Assembly: GCA_963970005.1 (NCBI GenBank)
Contig: CAXAMN010025706.1
Span: forward strand, 595,037-659,036
Reading direction: 5' to 3'
Length of the DNA stretch: 64,000 nucleotides
Source: Durusdinium trenchii
Lineage: Eukaryota > Sar > Dinophyceae > Suessiales > Symbiodiniaceae
The notes beneath the pieces were generated by a model. That model was not told where the DNA came from and made no database searches. It was given only the letters and a program-made list of their open reading frames with translations. Each line of letters begins with the position of its first letter. Positions within the stretch are counted from its first letter, which is position 1. The position numbers and the translations under genes were made by a program. Of the stretch, positions 45,141-54,944 are shown piece after piece.

Positions 45141-46268
45141 ACATATTATGCTCACTTGAAAATGGTGTTCAATTGGTGATGCTCAGTTGCATATGCAGGC
45201 ATCTGGTTTACCTAGAATCAAAAAGTCGAGATCGTTCAATCACAAATAAAAGCTTTCCTGCTTAAATACTATACATTAAAGAGTTCCTGCTTATATAAAT
45301 TATATATGTAGCCTTCATGCTAAAAACATATTGTGTCAAAATGTCCATTGTGCGTCGCGCATCTCTCTCAGCTCTCTGCTCACTATCAGGACATGGGTCC
45401 GTGTTGCAGGCAGCCAGCTCTTCCTACAGAAAGACGGAGGCAACGACCCTTTCAACCCGGACACAATTCGTGAGACACAACAAAATCAATCAAAAGAATT
45501 ATATATATATATATATCTGCTCATGACTTGCTGACTTGCCGTACCATAGACATGCCAGCTATAAAGAATGGTGGTGCAGGGATTCCGAGTTTTCAAACCA
45601 AGGGTGAGAAACGCCTACAAGGTGTCAATTCCTAGAAGCGAAAAAAAACAAGATTACAAATGCAAGGACCATAGGATGCAACATTACATACTGTTCGACC
45701 AGCCCAGAGAGGCCTGCAAAACCCTCAGTGAGTTTGCTGGGCCGAAGCAACAACTTGACGTGCCTTGTCATTTGGCTCACAAGGAGGACAACCAGGTGAT
45801 GGCCACCTGAATGTGTTCCCGTCGACCCATCTACCTTGCTCTTAGGTTGGGGGCCATCGCTAGCTACTAGTAACAAGGAGATTACTACTACTAGTAGCTA
45901 GAAGCTACTTGGGACAAGGGCATTGCTCTTAAGTCGGAGGCCATCGCTATTAGTCTGGAGGCACAATCGAAAGGCCGCTCTCCCGAGGTTCCTATATTCT
46001 ATGCAAAGCGGGAAGACTGCGACGTAAGCAAGCCAGCAAGACGCGGAAATATTGCGGAGGCGCCACTTGTGTCCTTCAACTTGAATACCATCACGACCCA
46101 TCAGCTATCGCAAAAGAAACAGAACTATTCGTCACCAAACACATGTGTCACATGAGCACATGACAAATGCATCAATGTGTCTCCCACACACACACACTTA
46201 TAAAAATGAGCCACCTACGCTCGCTGCGAGCTGCTCTGTATCCGGGCAGGGGATACGTTCGACAAACC

Positions 46269-47030
46269 CCCACACACCCCCGTGAGGGGAGGCGACAAAC
46301 TCTAAGGCCCAGGCGAATGTGCAAGTGTGTGTGCGGAGCAAGAAAAACAAATGAAGACATGAAACCAAATGCACAGGGACAACCGATGAAAACCCACATC
46401 ATTGTAAAGACCTGGGCGTCCTCAAACTTAAGTTGAGAGTAGGTTGCGCACGTACAAACTCAGTGCCGGGCCATGCGCGCGCAAAAGAACAAAAGAGATG
46501 AGATGACAAGACATGAAGAAAGGAAGACATGAAACGAAAGAGGAAGAAGGTGTGCGGAGGGGAAAGGATGAAAAGGGGAACCAAATGGAGGGGACGAGAA
46601 CTGATGAAGCCAAACCTCATTAGAAACACCTAGGTAGACCTCGCCTCGCTTGAATGTATGTGCGCACCTACGGATGCGACAGGCTCCAGTAAACCTTGAA
46701 CAAGCTTTGGTCGCTGCGACCACCTCGTGGCGTAAAGCCTGCTGACGTCTGCTGCGGACACGTTCTGGCATGCTCGAAAGCGGCCTACTTGGAATTCAAT
46801 AGTTCGTCAAGTCTTGGCAAATAACTTTGGCATAAGCCACCTACGCTCGCTGCGAGCTGCTCTGTATCCGGGCAGGGGATACGTTCGAAAAACCCCCGTT
46901 TGACGGGCACAGGGGGCACTCTGCGGGCTCACCCTGGGCTCTCACTAAGGAGAAACATGCGTACAGAGATGCGTACTGATGAAAGCGGTTGCCACACGCC
47001 GGCCTAAGTGAAAAACCTATGGAAACAGGG
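46269..47030. repeat. Direct repeat flanking the Penelope-like element, left copy
   Basis: This aligns with 51,286-52,080 in the same orientation: shared blocks include AAATGAAGACATGA, CACAGGGACAACCGATGAA, ATTGTAAAGACCTGGGCG, CCAAATGGAGGGGACGAGAA, CAAGTCTTGGCAAATAAC, TGCGAGCTGCTCTGTATCC and CACCCTGGGCTCTCAC. Identity is moderate (diverged, with indels). A 55-base block with CTCGCTGCGAGCTGCTCTG occurs twice on this side, at 46,207 and 46,837. Confidence 0.8.
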
Positions 47031-47586
47031 TGAGTATGTGAAAAGCAGGCGTCCACAAAACGGCAAAAGCCTCCAAAGCTCTCAAAAGATCCAAGGTGAA
47101 GCGGCGATGCACTATCCCTTTGCAGCACTAGAAGATTATTGCAAAACACCGAAGTGGAACAGCTTGTCCATTGAGTAGGCTTCTCTCCTAGCAGGTACAT
47201 CATCCGGCCAGACTTGCGCGGTCCCTGGCACCCCCTGCTTAAAAACAAAAGAAATCAAAAGAAGGAAACAATCCAACAGGATCCCTGTGACTCCAAGGGT
47301 TACACACTTAGTCACAGGGTTTGCAGTTAGTCATAATCCACAGTGAAATGGATGAGGGAAACGCACGGCGGCTGAGTCAGCAACAGTACTTGAAGTGTTG
47401 GCAAAACTGTTCGAACTCTCGCGCGACAGCACATCTGCAGAAAGTGGCGGTGGGAAGTGTTTCGGGGTCTATCGTGCAAAACACCATGGCAGCAAGCCGG
47501 AGGAGTGGACAGCGTGATCAACCGTTTCTTTGCAGGTACACGGTCAGACGTCTCTGACCGCATCCACCGAGCAAGCGTAGCTTTGT

Positions 47587-48790
47587 TTAGCCAGCGTTTG
47601 CTCGTCGGCCGCTGGCCCCCTGCAAATTAGGTGAGAAAAACAATCTCCTAGAGACGGAGGGTGACACACACAATACGCCGATCATCGGCGCGCTCTCGTG
47701 GCTGAGAGTTGTCTTTTTCTGCTCTTCAAAAACCGTTGGCAGTCGATTGCTGCATGTCCTTTTCGGATAAGGTGACAAGGTGGTTCGCCGCAACATCCGC
47801 AGCAGCTGGTGGAAAAGTGTACTTGTAAATGGTGCGAAGGCGGGACGCGAGTCCAGAAGCGTCAATCTTTGGCTGCCGGCTGACGTGGGATCCCTGTTTT
47901 TCCAGGGCTGTGTTGGTTGAATGTAGGTGATAGTGCGGTTGGTGAGGTCAATGTTGAACCCCAAGAGGTGACTATCTTCAGCTGTCTCAAGCTCGACAGG
48001 GTCACCGAAGAAATCATGGTGGATCAGTGTCTGTATTGATGGGCGAGGAAGTGAGGAAGTGCTCATTGTGGGCGATGAAACGGTCGTCAACATAGCGGTA
48101 GCAGGTGAAGTGGAGGTCGGTGTGGTGGAGGAGGTTGTTGTGAAGTTGCTGCCACGCGTGCTCAATGAGAGTGATGGCAACATTGCATAGAGCGGGCGAC
48201 AGTTGGGGTCCAATCCCAGCTCCGCGAGTTTGCTTGTATGTGTGGCGCAGGCTCGGAAATGCACGTGTCAAGCGCAAAAGCGACCATGGTGGGGATGTCA
48301 GCTGTGTGGAGTGTGAGTTGAGTGGGACGCCGGTAGTGGTGGCGGCCTACGGTAAGGGTTGCCAGTGGCTTGTACGTCAATGGTGATGGAGTGGGTGGTT
48401 TGTTGCTGGACAGGCTAAGAACTGCGTCGATGAGTCTGTGTTGTGGAACGGAGTTGAAGCAACCAACCAAAGTGGCGTGGAGTGTGACATCTGCAGGTAC
48501 AGTGGTGAGATAGGCATGGAAGTGGTGCCAGAGTTGGGGGGTGGAAAGCTGTCCTGGATATTGTGGGTAGAGGTGTTGAAGAATGATGTCCAAGGCCCGG
48601 CTGGTGACCCGGAGGAGAGTGCCTGCCAGGGATTGGTATAGTAGGAGGTGATGGTCCTACCTTTCCGCCACTGCTTCTTTTCTTTGAGGTGGACGGCGCC
48701 GGATGGGATGCTAAATTCCTTGCGGAAGCCACAAGTCCCAGAAAATCGGAGCTGCTGAAGTTCGTGGTCGGCATGGTGACGGACCACTTT
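47587..48790 (-). pseudogene. Penelope-like reverse transcriptase domain
   Basis: RT motifs are spread over three frames. The Asp expected before L-V-G-x-F in motif A is Thr here (ATLVGCFNSVPQ). The YVDD box of motif C is intact (CYRYVDDRFI), and the next segment has DFFGDPVELETAEDSHLLGF. The C-terminus is TLFHQLLRMLRR, followed by a tail ending GASGRRANAG at 47,587. Loss of the motif-A Asp alone would abolish activity. Confidence 0.85.
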
Positions 48791-49879
48791 GTCTCCAAGG
48801 TATTCTTGGAGTTGGCGGACGAGTCTGGCGGTGAAGCGAGGATGGTGCTTGAGAGAGTGGATGCGGTGTTGCCATTGTCGTTGGAGGATGGGTTCGCTGA
48901 GTTGCGCGAGGGATGGCTGGAAGCCCTGTGCGCGAAGCCACTGGCGGAACGCCGTCTGGAAGGCGAGGTAGTCTCTGGCCTTGGTGGGGTAGAAGTGCTG
49001 GCGTCGAGGAAGATTCGGAGGTGTGGTGGTAGTTGAATCTGGTCAAGTGTAAGGATGTAGTGTGGGTTGGTCTGCGTTGTGGAGGAGGGTTCGCAGGTGC
49101 TCGCAGGCGCAGGGGGGATCGGTATGAGAAGGCTGTCTTCAAGTTTTCGGCGGATGTGGATGCGGAGTGTGTTGTGAGCTGCTTCACGAATTTTGCAAGT
49201 GGGGAGGTGGAGAGGGATTCAGTGTGAAAGATGTTGTCGGACAATGGTTTTAAGCCATTGTTGAGTATGGCGCGTGAAGGATTCGTGAGAGAGGAGTGGG
49301 ATGGTAAGAGGTGCGTTGGCTCGGGGAGGTGTGAGGTTGCGGTAGAGCATTGCTGTGTGGATAATCTGCAAGGCCTTGGCGCGGCCTGATTCTTCGAGGT
49401 TGGCAGCCATGCGGCGAATAGCATAGAGCTCGAGATCGGCGCGTCGGCCGCTGCAGCTGTTTAGCGGCTTCAAAGGAGTCCGCAGTGTACATGGTGAGAT
49501 TGCGTAGCAGGGTGACAGAGCATGGCCCTTGGTGGAAGCTCAGAGGTGAGGTTCTCGTAAGGTGTTTCGGCGTCGGCGTAGACGTTGAAAAAGGCGTTTG
49601 CGGGCGGCGAATCAGGATTAGAAGTGGGCTCGGTGAGTCTCGGTGTTTGGTAAACTGCCACCCCTGCGCTTTAAGTTTGAGGTGGTGAGAGAGGCCATTC
49701 GGCCAAGATGGACTATGCACCCAGTGAGGATGAGAAGGACCATGACGTCCGCATGAATGAGCCCGAGGACGAGCAGATGCACCAGGACCTGCTTGAAGAC
49801 GTGGACATGTTTGATGCCAGCGGAGACCACATCAGTTCAATTCGCTTTGAATGGAGTGAGTCGCAGTCCAAGAACGACT

Positions 49880-50200
49880 TCAAGGTTGTCGAGCTTTGTG
49901 GGGGCATCCAGTTGGAGGTGTGGTTGCGTTCATGGATCCATGCCTGGTCGTAGGTGTCATGTGATGACAGCTGAATGGTAGTGAACTGGTCAATAGTTTT
50001 GTGATTGTGCCAACAGCGGAGGGATAGTTCGGCTGAAATAGGGATGTTGTTCTGGAGTTTCTTGAGCTTGGCTCTTCGGTTGTGTTCCCTGTGCGGGATG
50101 CCCATGGCTGTGGAGCCGATGTAGAAATGTCCGTGCTGGTGGTAGCAGCGTTGAGGGATCTGTAAATTGAATTGGAGCTTGATGTACACTGAATTGGGTG
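49880..50200 (-). pseudogene. GIY-YIG endonuclease domain of the Penelope-like element
   Basis: The frame 50,585-49,880 contains NSVYIKLQFNLQ (GIY position), HGHFYIGSTAMGIPHREHNR (YIG, then conserved Arg and His) and AWIHERNHTSNWMPP, where E (the metal-ligand Glu) and W-x-P match the domain end. About 110 residues separate VYIK from the end, normal for the family. N-terminal residues before it are low-complexity, Pro/Thr-rich. Confidence 0.75.
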
Positions 50201-50581
50201 AGAGGAAGTGGTGGTATAGTGGCATGTATGCGGCAGCATGTTGAGTTGGCGAAAGCGCTTTCGCCATTGTTGGGAGCGGTGTGTCTGAGCAGGGTATGCG
50301 AAGAGAAGGGTGAGGTGTAAGAGGCCGGCGGTAAAATTTATGTTGCCTTGTGGGTGAGGGCGGAGAGGGCTCTGCGCAGCCAAAAATGCACCCGCGTGGC
50401 CCTGTTTGTGCTGAAGGCTGAGTTAGCAGCAGGCAAGCGCTGCGCCAATGCTGACAAGGTTCTGTAGTGTGTTGAGGGGTTTTGTTGAGCTTGGCGAGAG
50501 GTAGCTCGCATCTGGCGGCGGCCTCGCGGAGCTGTTCCTGGATGTCGTCCTTGAGGGAAGGACGGGAGTTCGAGAATGTCC

Positions 50582-51063
50582 TCAATGGTAGGAGGATGGC
50601 GCGAAGCAGTCTGTATGGTCAGCTGCAGCGCTGGTGCAGCGGCCTTTGGAGTCCTTGCGTGGGGTGAAGGTGAGGCCGTGGGTTTGAAGTTTGGCTTGGG
50701 CTGTAAGGAGCTCTTCGCTCTTAGCCTTGAGTTCTCGAAGGGCGGCAGGCGCGTGCGCGGCTAGGTGGGAGGTGAGGAGCTCAATAAGAGGGGCCATGTA
50801 TGCCGAGCTTGTGTGGTTTTGTTGGGGATCTCTGTGCCTCGCCTGTAGAAGATACGTCACAAAGACGGACTCCGCAATGCTGCGTGACGTAAGGTGCGGG
50901 CTGTAAAGTCACCTGTGCCACGATAGGCAAGAAGCCAAGGGTACACGTCAAAGAGGGGAGTCCCGCGATGCCTGCTTTGCGGGACCATGCTGTGGGTTGG
51001 ATGGTGCGGAAGAAAAGTTGGGGCGCGGCGGTATTGTTGGGAGTGACGTGGCGTGGGGGTCAT
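50582..51063 (-). pseudogene. Possible 5' leader coding region of the Penelope-like element
   Basis: Two adjacent minus frames: 51,063-50,857 (TPLFDVYPWLLAYRGTGDFT) and 50,860-50,582 (LIELLTSHLAAHAPAALREL, KAKSEELLTAQAKLQ, a short coiled coil). They precede the GIY-YIG frame and end where the flanking repeat begins (51,070). Whether they are part of the element's protein is unclear. Confidence 0.4.
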
Positions 51064-51069
51064 TTAGCG

Positions 51070-51272
51070 CGTTGGAGGCCATCGCACCAGGTTTGAGGCC
51101 AGCGCTACAGGTTCACAAGACAAACGCAAACTTAAAACCTAGAGCAGGGACGCTGGCAGTGAGGCGTCCCCCACTGCATCAGCACCTACTGGCACCCTCT
51201 GCCAGTGGTGTCCCGTCCCCCTGCTTAAAGAACATCAAAAAACAAAACAAGCCAAAAGGAACTTCGTGACTC
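51070..51272. repeat. Repeat A: about 200-bp direct repeat, inner copy
   Basis: Matches 52,310-52,512 (TTGGAGGCCATCGCACCAGG, CCAGCGCTACAGGTTCACAA, CTAGAGCAGGGACGC, CATCAGCACCTACTGGCACC, CGTGACTCCAGA). The core contains nested hairpins: CTGGCA/TGCCAG and GGGACG/CGTCCC. A fragment (CCCCTGCTTAAAAACAAAA ... GTGACTCCAAG) is at 47,228-47,296. Confidence 0.85.
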
Positions 51273-51285
51273 CAGAGGGGACACA

Positions 51286-52080
51286 CACATGCCTCCCCGA
51301 GGGGAGGCAAAAAGAATTAAGGCTAGGACGGTTGTGTAAATGCGCGCGCGGCAAAGACAAAAGGATGAAGACATGAGAAGGAGGACAAGTGTGGTTGCAA
51401 TGAAAGAGAAACCAAGTGCACAGGGACAACCGATGAACCCCACCTCATTGTAAAGACCTGGGCGACATGAAACCTGTGCTTAAATGTATGTAGAAGTAGG
51501 CGTCCACACTAAGGCCGGGACCAATGTGCGCGCAAACGAAGAAAAGGATGAGATGACCAGACGTGAAGACAGGAGGACATGAAAGAAAAGAGGAAACCAA
51601 AGGTGTGTAAAGAAGGGGAAAAAGGATGAAAAGGGAACCAAATGGAGGGGACGAGAACCGATGAAGCCTCGTTTGCATGTATACGCTGTGTGTGCACCCA
51701 AGAATGGGACAGGTTCCAATGAACCTTCAACTTGCTTTAACCGCTATGGTCACCGTGCGCCGTGCCACATTTTGGCTGGCTGCTCAGACCGCTCCGGTCA
51801 CCTAATGGCTTGCTCGAAAGCTGCCTACTTGTACTCAATAATTCAGCAAGTCTTGGCAAATAACTTTGGCATAAGCGGCATAAGCCTCCTACACTCGCTG
51901 CGAGCTGCTCTGTATCCGGGCAGGGAATACGTTCGACAAACCCCCGTTCGACGGGTCCACAGGGGCCACTCTTCGGGGTCACCCTGGGCTCTCACGAGGA
52001 GAGACACACCGATAGAAATGCGTACTGACTCGGATGCCGCTCGCCACATGGCAACCTAAGTTTAAAACACCTGAGTAAAC
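51286..52080. repeat. Direct repeat flanking the Penelope-like element, right copy
   Basis: Pairs with 46,269-47,030. It contains TCCCCGAGGGGA (51,295-51,306), a perfect 12-base palindrome, and the block CTCGCTGCGAGCTGCTCTG at about 51,895. Penelope-like elements are often bordered by such repeats (pseudo-LTRs), which supports an element span of about 46.2-52.5 kb. Confidence 0.8.
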
Positions 52081-52309
52081 CAAGGCAAAAAAGTTGGAGG
52101 TCATCGCTCTAAGGTTGGAGGCCATCGAAAGCAGGTTGCGGGGCCATCGCTAGTAGGTTAGGTGCACAAGCTGAAAGCGACACCAAGCAGCAAGGTTGGA
52201 GGTCATCGCTAGTAGGTTGAAAGCCAAAGTACCAGGTTGGAGGCCAGCGCTACAAGTTGACAAAAGCACCAGTAAAACAACAAGGTTGGGGGGCATTTCT
52301 AGTGCGTTG

Positions 52310-52512
52310 GAGGCCATTGCATCAGGTTTGCGGCCAGCGCTACAGGTTCACAAGACACAAACACAAACTTAAAACCTAGAGCAGGGACGCAGTGGGGCGT
52401 CCCCCACTGCATCAGCACCTACTGGCACCCTCTGCCAGTGGTGTCCCGTCCCCCTGCTAAAAAACATCAAGAAACAAAACAGTCCAAAAGGAACCTCGTG
52501 ACTCCAGACATA
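52310..52512. repeat. Repeat A, outer copy
   Basis: Carries GCAGTGGGG/CCCCACTGC in inverted orientation (about 52,390-52,412), a nine-base perfect stem with a four-base loop. The same block at 51,150-51,175 is changed by an insertion. TTGGAGG-type minisatellite units (52,090-52,340) lie between the right flanking repeat and this copy. Confidence 0.85.
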
Positions 52513-53037
52513 CATACACACACACCAAAAACATAGATAAACGAACTGGTCTACCAAAAGCATGCATGCAGCCTTGGCCTTTCTATTCGAATGAACAAAT
52601 GTAAGAAGGCTCTTCGGCAACTCATTGAGCCTCCACCGCAGTGAGCATTACACTCACTCCATTGTTTCCAGTCTCCCCAAACCTAAGTTGAATAGCAAAG
52701 TCAGCAAATACCCAGCGCTCTCAGGGGAGGCCATCACTGATAAGTTGGAGGCCATCGCTACTAGGGTAAGGAGCAAATACCCAGCATGGAGCAAAGGAGT
52801 ACGTCTGTCTCATTGATCGAATGTACTGGGGCTGTGTCACACTCGTCGCAGCCTCCGCAGTGCTCCACATAGCACGGCTCTGCCTATCCATCCAGGCAAA
52901 GGAACAAATGCGGGGCATGTGTAAATGCAAGTGAATGTTGGGACCTCTGGCAGAAATGCAAACTCATTCGAACCCATTGGGGCACATTGACAATGGCCTT
53001 ATCTCACCTTGAAAGAACACATTGCACTTGATGTCTC

Positions 53038-53132
53038 TTAGTAGCGTCCTGCTCCTAGTAGTAAGGTCAGGAGCCTTTAGTAGCTTCCTTGCTCCTAGTA
53101 GCGATGCCCTTTGCTCCTAGTAGCATCCTCTT
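53038..53132. repeat. Dispersed CTACTAGGAGC-type repeat (reverse orientation)
   Basis: TAGTAGCGTCCTGCTCCTAG, AGTAAGGTCAGGAGC, GTAGCGATGCCCTTTGCTCC. Another same-orientation copy at 54,655-54,745 starts GTCCTAGTAGCTTCTTGC. Confidence 0.85.
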
Positions 53133-53772
53133 AAGTAAGAGAAAAGAAATGACTCCACCAGGATTGCTCAGGAAATAATCTCCTGGAATGAACATTCTTC
53201 TGCCAGCCTCCGTAAGATTGCCAACGCACCCTGCACCACAATTGCTCACCCTGCACAGAGATTGTCCGAACATCTACAATGCCAGGTTCTGTAGTTGTTT
53301 TTTCAGAGTCATTGACTCCAGTGTATTAGATCTATTGCTCGACATCTTCCACAGCCACCACGCACTCAGGCCTGTTGCTGCTGACCGTACGCCTCCTCTC
53401 CTGCAGTCAATGAAGGTTACGGACCATAAACCTCACTGGATCCAATATCATTCTTTGACACCACAAGCTGGACTGCATCGATTGGGTCTTTCAATTGCAG
53501 ATCATGTCAAAATGCAAGCTGGTTTTGAACTTCAACTGCTTGAATCAAGTTAATCGATAAGCTATATATTGCATTGATCGACTTTGCTCTGCAAGTTGTC
53601 ACACAAATCCACGCACTTCCATCAGGATTTGATGTGTCCTTGACGCCTGGACCACATGATGCGCTGCACTCGGACCACCTGCACTTGGTTTACAGGAAGA
53701 CAACATCGACAACTATATACTCAGTATGGTCCTGTTATCAAAAAATAGTATAATATAGTAGTCTATGATTCT

Positions 53773-54180
53773 ATGATTGTTAAGAAAAAAAACACCCAAC
53801 AAAGGGCAAGAGTGTCTACTCCGAGGGCCGCACACGCTCCAGAAGCTGACCTTACAGTTCACCTCCTTGTCGTCGCAAGGCCTGGGCAGCTCAATCTTTG
53901 CTCTCCCAATGACTCAAGAGTTGGACAACTCGGCAACTACACCTGGTCAGTTCAGATTCGCCATATTCACCTCGACATGACACGCTGTACGACTGCGGCA
54001 TTCTCAGAAGGAGGCATCATGTTGCAGCCAGCAGTTTCAATGAGGCCAGCGGGACAAGGCCTAGGGCATCACAGGGCGACATCAACCCACAGAAACGAGC
54101 AAGCAACGCCACCTTTTAGACGTTTTGAGATGTCTGAGAAGCACACGCGCCACCATGCTTGGGATTCAGCTCAACCTTAG
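53773..54180 (+). CDS. Plus-strand open frame, doubtful
   Basis: 135 codons from a true ATG (MIVKKKNTQQRARVST) to a stop. The minus strand here is closed by stops, so this is not a shadow frame. Composition is mixed, with no domain, no flanking splice sites that I trust, and the orientation is opposite to every supported gene. Probably chance. Confidence 0.15.
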   Translation: MIVKKKNTQQRARVSTPRAAHAPEADLTVHLLVVARPGQLNLCSPNDSRVGQLGNYTWSVQIRHIHLDMTRCTTAAFSEGGIMLQPAVSMRPAGQGLGHHRATSTHRNEQATPPFRRFEMSEKHTRHHAWDSAQP

Positions 54181-54944
54181 CAGAACTTGGAAAGAGAGGA
54201 AGAGGAAGCCTTGGAATGGTTGCCCCCATCAAGAGCGCGCACTGTGCAGAATCTGAGGTGGGCCACTGAAACAAAGTCATGAAGCCATCTGATGTCACTC
54301 AGCCACAACCCCCAAAAGAATGCGACTCAAAGTGCTCTTTAGGATCCTCATTGGGCAAAACAACAAGGTTGACATTCCTGGTGTCTGTAGATCGTGGTAC
54401 ACCTAAAGATCTGTCCAGTTGTGTGCCTCGGGAACCAATTTGATCCAGGTCTGCCTTGCTTGTTTGTTATAGGCTGAAATCTGACAAACTCCTGCGTACA
54501 ATCCAACCGTGCCATTCTTTTCTCATCTTTTCTCTACGGAGTGGATGATACCAGTGAAGGAGGGGGTAGGTCGCAGTGGCAGCTTAAGTACCTACAAGTA
54601 TCTTGGACACAGAACGCCTCAGACTTCATTTTAGCTCCCCCCGCCTGCGGGTCCTAGTAGCTTCTTGCTACTAGTAGTAAGGCCAGGAGCTACTAGTAGT
54701 GTCCTTGCTCCTATTGTTCCTAGTAGCGTCCTTGTTCCTAGTAGCGTGGCCAGAACAGCAGCAAACAGCGTCCAAAGCATCACCCACAGAGCCTTCACGC
54801 GTTACACTAGTGATACGACGACACTCCACATGTTGACGCCATCCGTAGATTGAAACGCCTGACACAGCTGCTAATAAGTCTGAGCCGCAAACAGGAAAAA
54901 AACTGCAGTTGCATCCACATGTGCAACTGCCATTGGAAGAACAT

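Larger units (their letters stand above)
47587..50700 (-). mobile_element. Penelope-like retroelement with N-terminal GIY-YIG (Naiad/Chlamys type), degenerate
   Basis: Read on the minus strand, the order is GIY-YIG endonuclease (50,192-49,899), a linker and central region (QGWQFTKHRDSP; SVTLLRNLTMYTADSFEAAK; LYAIRRMAANLEESGRAK), then the reverse transcriptase: LKEKKQWRKGRTITS (48,690-48,652), GCFNSVPQHRLIDAV (about 48,465-48,425), TRGAGIGPQLSP (about 48,230-48,192), YRYVDDRF (about 48,103-48,080) and LGFNIDLTNRTITYIQP (47,967-47,915). The frame changes at about 49,450, 49,250, 48,590 and 48,010, so the copy is dead. The permuted order, EN before RT, is the hallmark of the Naiad/Chlamys clade of Penelope-like elements rather than canonical Penelope, where EN is C-terminal. 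Confidence 0.85.

Noticed and set aside
44967..45155. Second TSP1 repeat (WEEWNDW)
   Set aside because: Lacks the C-S-x-x-C-x-x-G part that follows in TSP1.
46976..46982. Hammerhead ribozyme core CTGATGA (also 46,601-46,607)
   Set aside because: No proper stem II followed by GAAA could be formed after either motif, and the diverged copy at 51,660 has CCGATGA.
49708..49953. Acidic plus-strand frame (MDYAPSEDEKDHDV) as a separate gene
   Set aside because: It lies in the linker between GIY-YIG and the central region of the Penelope-like element and has no splice context; most likely a chance frame opposite a Ser-rich shadow.
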